Shown here: positions 1-8,800 of the stretch, one piece after another
Numbering within the stretch: the stretch's first letter is position 1
How the letters are laid out: every line of letters starts with the position of its first letter
IMG/VR virus record: IMGVR_UViG_3300018815_000428
Location: 1 to 44,113 of that record
Reading direction: 5' to 3' (one strand)
Source: a virus
Length of the DNA: 44,113 nt
Translations under genes and position numbers: made by a program
The notes under the pieces: generated by a model
Told to the model about the DNA's origin: nothing
Database searches by the model: none
The model's input: only the letters and a program-made list of their open reading frames with translations

Positions 1-40
1 GCGCCCTACTGTGCCATAATTTGGGGCTTCACGAATTCCA

Positions 41-125
41 GCCCGGGTGGTGAAATTGGTAGACGCAGGGGACTCAAAATCCCCCGCCGCAAGGCGTGCC
101 GGTTCGATTCCGGCCCCGGGCACCA
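41..125 (+). tRNA. tRNA-Leu (anticodon CAA)
   Basis: Complete class II leucine tRNA of 85 nt with encoded CCA. The 7-bp acceptor stem pairs 41-47 with 115-121, A122 is the discriminator and CCA is 123-125. The anticodon stem GGGGA/TCCCC encloses the loop CTCAAAA, giving anticodon CAA for UUG codons. The T arm holds the usual GTTCGATTC core. Its 3' 24 bases recur at 821-844, so the gene is the integration target; integration restored an intact tRNA. Confidence 0.97.
102..125 (+). repeat. attachment core, tRNA copy
   Basis: The last 24 bases of the tRNA gene (T arm through CCA) are identical to 821-844. Such duplications of a tRNA 3' end are left by tyrosine recombinases. This copy is part of the functional tRNA. 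The sequence on its right (126-820) is foreign to the tRNA. Confidence 0.9.
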
Positions 126-141
126 CTAAAACAGTGGTTGT

Positions 142-168
142 AGTGCTTCTTGATTGATAGCACTTTTT
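142..168 (+). terminator. intrinsic terminator after tRNA-Leu
   Basis: Inverted repeat AGTGCT (142-147) and AGCACT (159-164) followed by a run of T. A second small inverted repeat, ACCACT/AGTGGT (122-127 and 133-138), overlaps the tRNA end. This ends tRNA transcription in the present arrangement; the other core copy has its own terminator at 842-866. Confidence 0.6.
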
Positions 169-183
169 GCGAAAGCGCCAAAA

Positions 184-789
184 TTAGGCGCATCCCGCGT
201 CGGTCGTTGGCGCGATGATGGCCCGAGCAAGCCTCAGAACCGGCTCAATTCCCCAGGTATTCATTGCAACGTTTGCGACATGGCACACCAGACGAACGTT
301 GCCAGGCTCGTAGCCCTTGGCGCACTCGATGCGATCTAGACTTGGAGCAAAAGGGGAGTTGGTCTGCGTCTTGTCGAACGGTATCCCAGAGAGTTGGCAG
401 ACTCCGTTCGCCTCTGCAACCAAATTCAACATGTCAGCAGGAGTGATGGTGAATGGCCGCCCCATCTTCATGGCTCTGCGCTCAGCGTTGAAGAACATCG
501 TTCGCACCCATTGGGCCGAAGACAGCCAAGCCAGATCTCCGACCACCCTGCGTTTCTTTGGCTGCGCAACCTTTAACACCACTGACGCCCGCTTCCTCTT
601 CGAGCCTCCGGGTATTACGCCTTTTTCGCACTGCGCCCACAGCTCCAGCGCGCGATCACGATCTTTGCCAAGTCGGATCTCTCCAAGGCCCCGACCTCGA
701 CCATCCCACACATAGTAGGTATGGACGGTCCCGTCACGCATCTTGTATGACTTGGCGCGGAATCTTGGAATAGGTGCACTATTGCTCAT
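184..789 (-). CDS. HNH-type nuclease with integrase arm-domain-like N-terminus
   Basis: 201 residues. The C-terminal third has the pattern of phage HNH proteins: a CxLxGIPFD segment, then SLDRI, KGY-PGNVRLV and a conserved Asn in HVANVAMN, about residues 130-180. The N-terminal 60 residues (YYVWDG, then IRLGKDRDRAL and WAQCEKG) resemble the arm-type DNA-binding domain at the start of many phage tyrosine recombinases; this is my reading of the pattern and not a search result. A basic linker (KRKRAS, PKKRR) follows. The ATG at 789 is preceded by no clear ribosome site but directly by a TAGGCGC motif also found beside both cores. It is the only gene of the islet between the two attachment cores. 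Function unknown; nuclease activity is inferred. Confidence 0.75.
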   Translation of the reverse strand: MSNSAPIPRFRAKSYKMRDGTVHTYYVWDGRGRGLGEIRLGKDRDRALELWAQCEKGVIPGGSKRKRASVVLKVAQPKKRRVVGDLAWLSSAQWVRTMFFNAERRAMKMGRPFTITPADMLNLVAEANGVCQLSGIPFDKTQTNSPFAPSLDRIECAKGYEPGNVRLVCHVANVAMNTWGIEPVLRLARAIIAPTTDAGCA

Positions 790-820
790 GCGCCTATTGT
801 ACTGTTTTTATCAACAGCAC

Positions 821-844
821 GTTCGATTCCGGCCCCGGGCACCA
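821..844 (+). repeat. attachment core, second copy
   Basis: 24-bp exact copy of tRNA positions 102-125, without the rest of the tRNA. The prophage lysis genes begin about 110 bp to its right, so this is probably the prophage's own left attachment site, and the 719 bp to its left a separate insertion or a remnant of one. Confidence 0.85.
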
Positions 845-866
845 TAGCTTTTATGCTATGGTTTTT
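842..866 (+). terminator. intrinsic terminator behind second att core
   Basis: CCATAGC (842-848) and GCTATGG (855-861) form a perfect 7-bp stem with a 6-nt loop followed by TTTTT. The stem begins inside the CCA of the core copy. This would terminate a tRNA reconstituted from this core. Confidence 0.7.
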
Positions 867-917
867 GAGTCAATAGGCGCATCGTAGGCGCTGCCGTTGG
901 CGCAAAAGCACACAATC

Positions 918-952
918 AAGGCCCTGCCGCACCGAGCGCCAGGGCCTTTTTT
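918..952 (+). terminator. hairpin with T run, plus direction, before lysis cassette
   Basis: AAGGCCCT (918-925) pairs with AGGGCCTT (941-948) and is followed by a T run on the plus strand. It lies just downstream of the end of the minus-strand Rz1 gene. It would stop transcription entering from the tRNA side; in the minus direction it lacks a T run. Apart from this hairpin and the repeats described separately, I see nothing in 845-953. Confidence 0.6.
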
Positions 953-953
953 G

Positions 954-1232
954 TCACTTCGGCCACGCCTCTTGCAGCCCCTGCACCTTGTCCTGGCAGT
1001 CCTGATACTGCTTCACCGCGCGCGAGATCCACGGCGCAATAACCCGACCTGTAGTCCCCGGGATGGGCTCAAGGTTTGGGCAGGCGGATGCCAGGTTCGC
1101 CGGGATCGGCGGCGCGGCTGATCTGGGCATTGAGCTGCTGCAGGCCATCAGGATCGACGCACTGCTGCAGATACACAGGGCGTTCAACGACCTTTTCCAG
1201 CGTAACGGTGACGGTGCGGTATCTGGTTTCAT
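954..1232 (-). CDS. outer-membrane spanin lipoprotein (Rz1-like)
   Basis: 92 residues from the ATG at 1232, lying largely inside the Rz gene in another frame, which is the classical Rz/Rz1 arrangement. A positively charged start and a hydrophobic stretch lead to a lipobox ILMAC (Cys about residue 30), followed by a Ser/Pro-rich linker as in Rz1. The mature lipoprotein would sit in the outer membrane and bridge to Rz to disrupt the outer membrane at the end of lysis. The frame is open upstream to 1427, but the internal ATG gives the expected signal peptide. The C-terminus is longer than in lambda Rz1. Confidence 0.8.
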   Translation of the reverse strand: MKPDTAPSPLRWKRSLNALCICSSASILMACSSSMPRSAAPPIPANLASACPNLEPIPGTTGRVIAPWISRAVKQYQDCQDKVQGLQEAWPK

Positions 1233-1431
1233 TGGTGGCCCTCTTGTCTTCGAATGTGGCGCTGGCAGTGTTGGCGCGGTCAAGTTGCTTCTGGCGCTCC
1301 TTGGCCTCCAGCTCGATGCGCTGCTTGTCGGCCGCGTCCCAGCGCCAGCCTTGTGTTTTCCAACCCCCTGCGAAGCCGAGCGCAAGCGCCACAACGGCTG
1401 TGGCGGCGTAGGTGTAGAGACCTGCAATCAC
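1069..1431 (-). CDS. inner-membrane spanin (Rz-like)
   Basis: 120 residues. One N-terminal membrane segment (about residues 6-24) is followed by a long charged, helical periplasmic part (WDAADKQRIELEAKERQKQLDR region), the layout of lambda Rz. The start is GTG at 1431, overlapping the endolysin stop as GTGA, which implies translational coupling. The Rz1 lipoprotein gene is nested in another frame. Together they would fuse inner and outer membranes after endolysin action. No family search was possible; position and architecture carry the call. Confidence 0.85.
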   Translation of the reverse strand: MIAGLYTYAATAVVALALGFAGGWKTQGWRWDAADKQRIELEAKERQKQLDRANTASATFEDKRATNETRYRTVTVTLEKVVERPVYLQQCVDPDGLQQLNAQISRAADPGEPGIRLPKP

Positions 1432-1976
1432 AGCAGCACCGCCCTTGCCGCCTCATACAGCGCCTGCCTGTCGGCCAGCCCGTTGGTGCCGCCGTTGATG
1501 CGCTTGGTGATGCGGATGAAGTCGCCCAGGTCGGCAAAGGCGTTCAGCTCCTTGCTGTGCCAGAACCATGCGGCGCTCATGGCGGCCAGGTCCGGGCGCT
1601 CCAGCAGAGCGGGCACGGCCTCCAGGTCTGGCATGTTGGGCGCGTAGGCGGCCAGGCCGTCGCGGGTGGCGCGGTAGTTGGCGCGGCCGGTGGTCTGGAT
1701 CAGGCCGCGCCCCATGTAGCGTTTGCCGTCCCCGGGCTGGGTGTTACCCAGATCCGCCCTGCCCTCATACCGCTGCTGCGCGGGGGTGGGGCCCCAGATT
1801 TCGCGCACGTACACCAGGCGGCCGGATTCGTGGCCGATCTGGGCCAGGAAGGCCGCCAGCCGGGCTGGCGTGTTGATGGAGAAGGTTTCGCAGGCCTTGA
1901 CGATGTGCGGCAGCCATTCGTCGGCCCGGGCGGCGGTGCAGCCGGTGGCGGCGCGTAGTTGGGATGCGGTCAGCAT
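1428..1976 (-). CDS. endolysin, glycoside hydrolase family 19 (chitinase-like)
   Basis: 182 residues from the ATG at 1976, preceded by AGGGGG. The frame is open further upstream, but the family similarity begins here. GH19 signatures: IGHES with the presumed catalytic acid Glu50, a second Glu at 59, then YMGRGLIQTTGRANY in the substrate groove and FIRITKRINGG near the end. It cleaves the peptidoglycan glycan backbone. There is no signal peptide, so it needs the holin encoded just upstream. It overlaps the holin gene by 7 bp and Rz by 4 bp in a compact lysis cassette. Confidence 0.93.
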   Translation of the reverse strand: MLTASQLRAATGCTAARADEWLPHIVKACETFSINTPARLAAFLAQIGHESGRLVYVREIWGPTPAQQRYEGRADLGNTQPGDGKRYMGRGLIQTTGRANYRATRDGLAAYAPNMPDLEAVPALLERPDLAAMSAAWFWHSKELNAFADLGDFIRITKRINGGTNGLADRQALYEAARAVLL

Positions 1977-2254
1977 GAATTCCCCCTGTTGAAACTCCCG
2001 GGCACACCGCCCGACCAGTAATGCGATGTGACCCACTGAACCTGCACGATGGCCAGGGCCAGCAGTACCCCAAACCACGGCAGTGGCCAGCCCATCAAGG
2101 GCCAGGCCATGCCCAGCGCGGCCACGGTGCCCAGGGCCCAGAATGAAAGCCGGATGGCGGCGCGCGTGCGCCTGTTGGTCTTCTGCATGCGGCAGAACAC
2201 CGTGAAGAACAGCAGCAGGCACGCCACCTCATGAGCGATCAGCAAGGTGTTCAT
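1970..2254 (-). CDS. putative holin, three membrane segments
   Basis: 94 residues with hydrophobic segments at about residues 4-20, 38-56 and 58-77, separated by a basic loop (MQKTNRRTRAAIR). Size, topology and place directly before the endolysin fit a phage holin that forms the lethal membrane lesion. The start overlaps the stop of the upstream membrane protein gene as ATGA. With a second small membrane protein beside it, which is holin and which antiholin cannot be told from sequence. Confidence 0.7.
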   Translation of the reverse strand: MNTLLIAHEVACLLLFFTVFCRMQKTNRRTRAAIRLSFWALGTVAALGMAWPLMGWPLPWFGVLLALAIVQVQWVTSHYWSGGVPGSFNRGNSC

Positions 2255-2628
2255 GGCTTGGGCCCTCCGCTGGCACGGGAAAGCACGGCCTGCAGGGCGG
2301 AGCCGATGGCCTCGAAGACCGGGCGCCAGCCGTTGCCCAGGGCGCCAATGGCGAACGCCACCGGGGCCAAGGCCTCATTGGCAGGGATCTGCCACCGGCT
2401 TTGCAGCAGCAGCGACAGCGCAGAAGTGAGCGCCACGGCTGTGAGCGTGCAGCGCAGCATCAGCCAGAAGCCAGCGCTCCTGGTCATGGTGTCGGCCGCG
2501 CTGAGTGGCCACAGCGCACCGGCCAGCGCGGCAAACACGATCAGGGCATACGGCCCGGCCATGGGCCCGAGCAGCGCAATGGACACTGCGGCCAGGCTGA
2601 TGCCTGATGTTGAAGTCGGTTCTGGCAT
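2251..2628 (-). CDS. phage lysis-cassette membrane protein (holin/antiholin candidate)
   Basis: 125 residues with several hydrophobic stretches (about 10-45, 52-75 and 87-100) and an amphipathic C-terminus. ATG at 2628 has a good ribosome site (GAGGGGG, 5-6 nt away). It is the first gene of the lysis cassette, separated from the tail genes by a terminator at 2662-2683, so lysis genes may be transcribed partly by read-through. No family recognised with certainty. Confidence 0.65.
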   Translation of the reverse strand: MPEPTSTSGISLAAVSIALLGPMAGPYALIVFAALAGALWPLSAADTMTRSAGFWLMLRCTLTAVALTSALSLLLQSRWQIPANEALAPVAFAIGALGNGWRPVFEAIGSALQAVLSRASGGPKP

Positions 2629-2661
2629 TGATCCCCCTCGGCTATCGTTCTTCTGCGGTCG

Positions 2662-2683
2662 AAAAAAAACCCGCCGAGGCGGG
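2662..2683 (-). terminator. terminator between tail and lysis genes
   Basis: CCCGCC/GGCGGG hairpin (2670-2683) followed, in the minus direction, by eight consecutive T (the A run at 2662-2669). It lies between the stop of the last tail gene and the first lysis gene. Late antitermination would be needed for full expression of lysis genes. Confidence 0.8.
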
Positions 2684-2706
2684 CTGCGTGTTGGCGCGGG
2701 CGCTGG

Positions 2707-3138
2707 TCACGGCACTTCGTGCGGCAGCACTGGTGCGTCGATCACCGCCTCCGCGTCGATCTGGTGTCCTGCGCTTTGCAGGATGGCGAGGCCGCCCGGC
2801 AGATCAGGGTTGCTCAGATCAATGTGGCGGCGCACCTGGGCGTCACGGATGACGGCCTGCACCAGGGGCGACTGGTCGGCCAGGATCTCCCACTTGAGCG
2901 GGCCGAAGCGGTCGAAGAATGCGCCGACGGTGACCAAGCGCGGCGCGGGCGGTGGAGCGGGCGTCGCGGGCGGCTCCGCATAGGCCAGAAGCACCCAGGC
3001 ATCGCCCGTAAAGTTGGGCCAGGGCTGGCCCACCACGCGCTCGGCGGGCAGGTTGTCGGGAGCTACGCCCGTAGCGCGCCCGGGAATCTCGGCGGGCGAG
3101 TACCAGCCCCAAAGGTCGAAATGGTGCAAAGTGGTCAT
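2707..3138 (-). CDS. small tail-tip/fibre-associated protein
   Basis: 143 residues from the ATG at 3138, 2 nt after the stop of the fibre gene. The N-terminus has a short Trp/Tyr-rich block (FDLWGWYSPAEIPG), then a Pro/Ala linker (about 65-80) and a mixed C-terminus. Place behind a putative fibre gene suggests a fibre chaperone or an accessory receptor-binding part. No family recognised. Confidence 0.55.
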   Translation of the reverse strand: MTTLHHFDLWGWYSPAEIPGRATGVAPDNLPAERVVGQPWPNFTGDAWVLLAYAEPPATPAPPPAPRLVTVGAFFDRFGPLKWEILADQSPLVQAVIRDAQVRRHIDLSNPDLPGGLAILQSAGHQIDAEAVIDAPVLPHEVP

Positions 3139-3140
3139 GG

Positions 3141-4280
3141 TCACAAGGCCTTGATAAATACGGGCTCGGAAGCGATGGGGTTGCCAGACACCGCTGGGCT
3201 GTAGCTCTGCAGCATGGGTACGCAAAAGTCCGTCGCGGATTCGGTGAACGAGTAGGCTGTTGCGCTGGCCTGGATCTGCACGATGGCCGATACCTTCTTG
3301 GCAAACCCGGAATTGAGCGCGCGGGCCTGCAGGGATTGGGATTCGACAAACCACTCTTTGCCGTCCATGGACATCGCCACACCTGCGGCCGTTGGGATGA
3401 AAAACCGGTCGCCCGAATAGGTCACCTTCCAGGCGTTAGAGCTTGCGATCCCTGGGATGCCGACAGCGCACCAGGTCACGCCATGGTCAGAGCTGACCCA
3501 CAACCCAGACGCTGCGCCAGTCATCACAATGACGCCCGCGCCATTGCTGGCGATGTCCCCCGACGATGCTGCAATGGCCTCGGGGATCTGGGACTCAGCC
3601 CAGGTGATGCCGTCAGTGGATGAACTGACCACAGCGGCGTTCTCGCACACGATGAAGAACTTCTGACCGGACCAACAGACGCCGCGCCGATTGAGCGAAG
3701 TCAGCCCCGTGCGGTTGGTCCAAGCAGTCGATCCGTTGTCGAGCGTGTACACGTTCGTGTTTGATGACCCGCCGACACTGACGATACGCGCCGGAGTCGA
3801 ACCGTAGGCCAGCAAATTCAGCAGCCCAGCGGGGACACTGTTGATGCCGCCCGATGTGGATGTCCATGTCGAATTCGGGTTGTCGCCCGTGGTGACGAAC
3901 GGCTGGGTGGTGGTGGTGTTGACGGCGCAAAACCGGGTGCCCGCCCAGATGATGCACGCCACAGACGCCGATGGCGTGGAAACAGATGTCGATGACCAGG
4001 TTGCGCCATCGGTTGAATACTGCATGCCCGGGTTGCCAGCCGCCAGTGGCGTGACAAAGTAGGTCGGGCTGGCTGCCACGCTGTAGCTGCTGGGCGTGCT
4101 GCCGAGTGTTCGGATGGTGCCGGTGAGGCGGCCGCAGGGAAACTTGGTGGACAGGCGCGGATACCCGGAACGTGTGAGCGTGCGGCCATCCGCGCGCACC
4201 CATTGCGGCTCCGTCAGGCCGTAGCCCTTGGCCGTGGAACCAAGCGGCATGCCGCCGCCAAACTGACTTGCTGCGCTCAT
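3141..4280 (-). CDS. putative tail fibre / receptor-binding protein with Asp-box repeats
   Basis: 379 residues rich in Ser, Thr and Gly. At least four Asp-box (BNR) motifs of the form S-x-D-x-G-x-x-W are visible near residues 89-95, 221-227, 264-270 and 304-310. Asp boxes sit in beta-propellers of sialidases and many surface-binding proteins, so a propeller that binds host glycans is likely; no catalytic set was identified. It overlaps the upstream gene by 4 bp (ATGA) and lies between tail tip and lysis genes where host-range proteins are expected. Confidence 0.65.
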   Translation of the reverse strand: MSAASQFGGGMPLGSTAKGYGLTEPQWVRADGRTLTRSGYPRLSTKFPCGRLTGTIRTLGSTPSSYSVAASPTYFVTPLAAGNPGMQYSTDGATWSSTSVSTPSASVACIIWAGTRFCAVNTTTTQPFVTTGDNPNSTWTSTSGGINSVPAGLLNLLAYGSTPARIVSVGGSSNTNVYTLDNGSTAWTNRTGLTSLNRRGVCWSGQKFFIVCENAAVVSSSTDGITWAESQIPEAIAASSGDIASNGAGVIVMTGAASGLWVSSDHGVTWCAVGIPGIASSNAWKVTYSGDRFFIPTAAGVAMSMDGKEWFVESQSLQARALNSGFAKKVSAIVQIQASATAYSFTESATDFCVPMLQSYSPAVSGNPIASEPVFIKAL

Positions 4281-4942
4281 AGGAGCCTCCAGGAACCGTT
4301 GATGAATCGGAGTTGGTAGGTGGTAGGGTTGTCGAGCAGCATGTCCTCGGCCAGCGCCATGATCGTGCTGCCGTTACGGGCGATGCTGTTGTCGTACCGG
4401 CCGTTTGCAACGGTGACCCACACCATGGCGCCCTCGGCGGGCGATGCGGGCAACGTGAGGGTGGTGGAACCCGCAAACTCCAGCGAGTAGTTGTAGCCAG
4501 CAACGGCTGTTTGGGCTGCGGTGGTGACGTGCTCCAAGGGCAGCACCACGTCATATGCACGCCAGCTGGCAGAAACACCAGGCTCTGCCGCCTCGATGTT
4601 GGGCAAGTCAGCCAGCAGCATCCAAATGCGGCCGATATGCGCGGCGGAGGCAGGTCGGAGCTGCTGACCTGTCTTGCCAGCCCAGTCGCCGATGAAGTTG
4701 GAGCCCGCCATGGATGTGACGGCCGAGGCCTCGGACGCGGCTGCGCTGGCAGCCGATGCCGTGGCGCTCTCGAAAGCACTCAGCGCGTTCTGGTATGCGT
4801 CGGCCACCACGTTGGTGATCCAGGTCACCAAAGTTGGAAGCCAAGTGCCCCAGGTGTAGGCCTTGCTGTTGAACGAAGGATCGCCAAGCGCCGGGAACTC
4901 CGGCACGGACGGCGCCGCATCTGGCGCGACAGGACTGGTCAT
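4277..4942 (-). CDS. tail fibre-like structural protein
   Basis: 221 residues. An N-terminal tract (about 1-50) is followed by an Ala/Ser-rich helical stretch (about 52-80), typical of trimeric fibre coiled coils, then a beta-rich C-terminal domain ending in YQLRFINGSWRLL, which resembles ends of phage fibre domains that wrap a solvent-exposed trimer. It overlaps both neighbours by 4 bp. The exact role is not recognised; a connector between tail tip and the propeller protein is plausible. Confidence 0.55.
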   Translation of the reverse strand: MTSPVAPDAAPSVPEFPALGDPSFNSKAYTWGTWLPTLVTWITNVVADAYQNALSAFESATASAASAAASEASAVTSMAGSNFIGDWAGKTGQQLRPASAAHIGRIWMLLADLPNIEAAEPGVSASWRAYDVVLPLEHVTTAAQTAVAGYNYSLEFAGSTTLTLPASPAEGAMVWVTVANGRYDNSIARNGSTIMALAEDMLLDNPTTYQLRFINGSWRLL

Positions 4943-5892
4943 GGGTTGCCTTTGATTTGTATGTCCACTTGGGCGGTGGGCCAGTTGGGATTCCGGACTG
5001 AGCCGGTGACTCTTCCCACCGTTGCCAGGTGGGAATACTTGGGAAGCTCGCTCACCTCGATGGCTACGGCCTTCCCGAGAATCTGCTCAAGCAAGAGGGC
5101 CGCCGCTGGCGCCTCTTCGGATGCGATGACGCAGGACAGGTTGATATCGGTGGCCTTGCGGCCTTCCACATCGATGTACGTGCCGTCCTTGTATTCCTGG
5201 CTGTACGAGTAGTCCCGCGTGGTGGCTTCGACCCCGTACTGCACGCCGCTGGCCTGCGTGAGTGGCGCGAGCAGCGTCTTCCAGTTGCCCACGCTGATAA
5301 AGCCGACTGCGGCCTCGGTCGATGGGTTGTTGCGGCTGATCGTGATCGTGATCTTGGCGTTGGGGTTGATCGGGATGTCCTTGAGGGCGTAGTAGTCGCC
5401 GCGCTCAAGTTCGCCGAACAGGTACTCCCACAGGCCCGGGGCCTGCTCCCACAGCTCAATGTCAATCGGGGTGATCAGATCGGTGGCGCCGTCCTTGACG
5501 GTGATTTCGAGGTTGTCCCCCTCAATCTCGTAGATCGCCGCGCCGTTGACGAACCCCGGGGTCAGCTCATAGACGATGGAGCCCGCGCGCCGCGCCTTCG
5601 TGAACAGGTACTTGTCGAAGGGGGCCATGCGGTTGGTGGGGGCGCCTTCGTCTTTCAGCCAGTAGCCCTCTGCTGCCGCCGTGCCGGGTTCAATGGCATT
5701 GGTCGGCGCGGTGGTCATGGCCTGAACTGCCTCGTACCAGTAGCCCTTCCATGTGCGCCGCGTGCCGTCAGCAAATGAGCCGCCAGTGACCCATTCAACC
5801 TCTGCGGGCGTGGTTAAAGAGTCCACAGCCGGGATGTTGGTCCCGGCGCCGAACATGGCGTTCGTGATGGTCTTGGGTAGAAGGATGTTCAT
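4939..5892 (-). CDS. tail protein downstream of tape measure (hub or distal tail candidate)
   Basis: 317 residues, first gene after the tape measure and overlapping its stop by 1 nt. The N-terminus contains a block of the kind seen in virion baseplate proteins (WVTGGSFADGTRRTWKGYWYEAV and a second Trp/Tyr block near residue 75). The body is beta-rich with no membrane segment. In siphoviruses this position normally holds distal-tail or tail-hub proteins; I do not recognise a specific family. Confidence 0.5.
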   Translation of the reverse strand: MNILLPKTITNAMFGAGTNIPAVDSLTTPAEVEWVTGGSFADGTRRTWKGYWYEAVQAMTTAPTNAIEPGTAAAEGYWLKDEGAPTNRMAPFDKYLFTKARRAGSIVYELTPGFVNGAAIYEIEGDNLEITVKDGATDLITPIDIELWEQAPGLWEYLFGELERGDYYALKDIPINPNAKITITISRNNPSTEAAVGFISVGNWKTLLAPLTQASGVQYGVEATTRDYSYSQEYKDGTYIDVEGRKATDINLSCVIASEEAPAAALLLEQILGKAVAIEVSELPKYSHLATVGRVTGSVRNPNWPTAQVDIQIKGNP

Positions 5893-8800
5893 CAGACTGC
5901 CCTGGTGATAACGCGGCCTGTACCGGCCACTTGGTCAAACTGGCGCCCCATCTGCGGCATCAACCGGGTGTTGCCTGCTGTTTCGTCTGCGGCGGCCTGC
6001 AGCGCTGCGACGGCCTCACGCAGAGCGCGCACCTCGGCCACCAGTTCGGCATTACCGCCAGCCCCACCACCGCCCGCCGCCGGGTTGTAGGCCTTTGGCA
6101 CCACAGCCTCGCCCTCATGGATGTAGGCCAGCATGTCGCGCGGCACGTAGTTGGTGCCAATGTCGAACTTGGGGATGTTGGTGGCGCCCTTGGCGCGCAG
6201 GTTGGCCTCCAGCTCGGCCACAGTGAGGCCGTAAGCCGCTGCCACGTCCTGCATGGATGCGCCTGTAGAACTGATCGCATCTGCAATGTCCTGGGCCGTC
6301 TTGCCTTGCGCCATCGCATCGTCAAGGCCCGACTTGATCTTGGCGTAGTAGTCGGCTTCTGTAGCCCCACCCTGTACCTGGCTGTTGTACAGCGCCGAGC
6401 GCGTGGCGTCGCCGTAGCTGCCGCCCGAGGTGCCAAGGAAGGCCGAGCCGTACACGCTGGCCATCAGGTCGCGCCCGGCCATGCCCAGGTACTTGCCGTC
6501 TGGCGAGTAGATGGTGCCGTCGAGGTTGACGATGTTGCCGGTGGCGTTGTCGTAGCGCGCCAGGTTGTAGCCTGCGTAGGGCTTGGCCGTGTCCAGCGTG
6601 TTGTTGGCCGATACCACACCGCCATCTGTCCACTTGTGGGTGCGCAACCATTCCGTAAAGTTCTCGCGCTTTATGTCCAGCCCAAACTGGCCGGGGCCAT
6701 CCTTGTAGAGCTTGTACGCCAGCACCGGGTCCAGGCCAAAGCTCTCATAGCTCAGCAGGCTGTTGCGGTCGTTCTTGAAGAACTCAGCAGCATCGGCGGG
6801 CATCTTGGACAGATCGCTGCGCACCAGCGTGCTGCCATCCGTTGGCAGGCTGGACACGCCCGTGGTCATGATCTGCTGCAGGTCGCGCGCAAACTGGGAA
6901 TTGTTCTTGAGGTACAAGTACGAGCCGAGCGTGTCGCTCTCGCTGCCAGTGCCAAAAAAGCCTGCCATGCGCATCCAGTCAGGCACCTTATAGGCGTCAC
7001 TCTGCAGCAATGACGTGGGCGCATTGGTCATGAGGCCCTGGAACCATGCTTCGAATTTTTCAAAGCTGGTCAGCGCTTCATCGGCGCCATAGGCCACTCG
7101 GGGAACCGTACCGCGATCACGGTAGCCAGGGCCGACAACACCACCGCCGCCGCTGCCGCCCGACACCGTGGCGGGCTTGGTGTTGCCCGACAGGCCCAGC
7201 GAGCCGCTGAGCTGCTGGATGGCCGATTCCACGCTCAGGACGCCCTGGTACGTGCCATTGGCGATGTCGATGGCCTGGCGCCAGTTGTCCAGCACCTGCT
7301 CGTTCTGGTCGATCTGCGTTTCGAGCGCGCGCACGGTCTTCTGTGCGTCGGTGAGCTGCTTCTCGGCGATACCCTCCAGCCCGGACAGCTTGCCCGCCAG
7401 CACCAGGCGGTCGCGGTCGGATGCAAACTGGCTGGTGTAGGCCCCGCCGTCGATGCCACCGCGCACGGCGCTGATCGCCTCGGCCAGCTTGTCGGCGTCG
7501 GGCAGGTAGCCCGACGCCTTCGCGGCCGCCAGAGCCTGGTCGATGAACGCGCTGCCCTGGCTGGCGAGCATGCCGCGCGTGCCGTCCACCTCGCCGTACA
7601 GCTCCCGCACGTTGCTGCGCAGGATGCCGAACAGGTTGTCGAGCGTGCTCTCCACCTCCTGTGCGGCGCTCAGCTGGCTCTGCAGGGACTTGTTGCGGGC
7701 AGAGACTGCATCTTGCAGCGCGCCGTAGTAGGCCTGGCGCTGCTGCTCCAGGGTCTGGGTGGTGGTCTGTGCGGCCTGAGTTAGGGACGCAAAGGCACCC
7801 GACAACTGCAGCAGAGCAACATACGCCTTAAGCCCTTCTTCGGTGTTGCGGTCCTGCGCCTCGGCCAGCGCGCGGTACTGCTCGCGCGCGTTTGCGGCGT
7901 CGATGTCTGGCAGAGTCAGGTTGAGCTTGTCGAGCTGCCCTTGGATCTGGCGACGCATGGCATCGCGCTGCTCGTCGGCGCCATAGAAGTTTTGGAAGTA
8001 GCTGCCGGTCGTGGCGGACATCGCCTCCAGACCGCCGAAGGCTTCTGCGATCCGGCTCGCCGCGTCTGCGCCAGCCAGGCTCGCCTGGAGCATGTCGTTA
8101 CCCAGCTGGTCCCAGATGGTGTTGACGGTGCTCAAGCTGCTCGCAAGCCGCGTCAGGGTGTCAATGGCCTTCTCGCCATCCTTCGCGTACTCGCTTGCAA
8201 CGTAGCGGGTTTGGGTGATCGTGTCCGTCAAGGTTTCCCACGACGTGACCATGCCGCTCTCTTCCGCGCTGCCGAAGGATGTGGCGATGACTCGGCTGAC
8301 TTCCTTGCTCGTGGTTTCCCACGTCCCGATTACCTGCTGCGCCAGTTCGTTGTTTGCGGTGGCAAGGGCCTCTGCAACCTTGGCTTGCTGCTGTTCAGCA
8401 TTCAAACCGTCAAAATTCAGACCCTTTTCACCGCCCAGTTGCGTGGTGAACTTGCGCGCAGCGTCACTGCTCAATCCGAGCGTGTCCGCCATGTCGCCAG
8501 CGCTCTTGCGCATGGCGTCGTACGCAGTCTGGATGACCTTAGACTGTTGGGCCGTAGCGTCAGCGAGCCCGCCGTAAGTGGCTTCCAGTTGGTCAACGAT
8601 GAGTTGCTGCGTTGCAAGCACCTGTGGGTTGCCCAGAGTGCCTGCCGCGCTGGACGCCTGCAGAGAGGCCAGACGCTCGCGCGCCCGGGCTAGTTCTGCC
8701 ACCGGGTTCATGGTGCTGTAGCTGGGGCCGCTGAACAGCGTGCCGCCTTCGCGCCATTCTTCCCAGGGGCTGATGCTGCCACTGCCCAGCGTGCCCATCA

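Larger units (their letters stand above)
788..891. repeat. inverted and direct repeats flanking the second att core (possible integrase arm sites)
   Basis: ATGCGCCTATTG at 788-799 is the exact reverse complement of CAATAGGCGCAT at 871-882; the two arms lie either side of the core at 821-844. The heptamer TAGGCGC occurs at 185-191, reversed at 790-796, and at 874-880 and 885-891, the last two exactly 11 bp apart. Short direct and inverted repeats around an attachment core are typical of arm-type binding sites for a tyrosine integrase; the assignment is inference. Confidence 0.5.
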
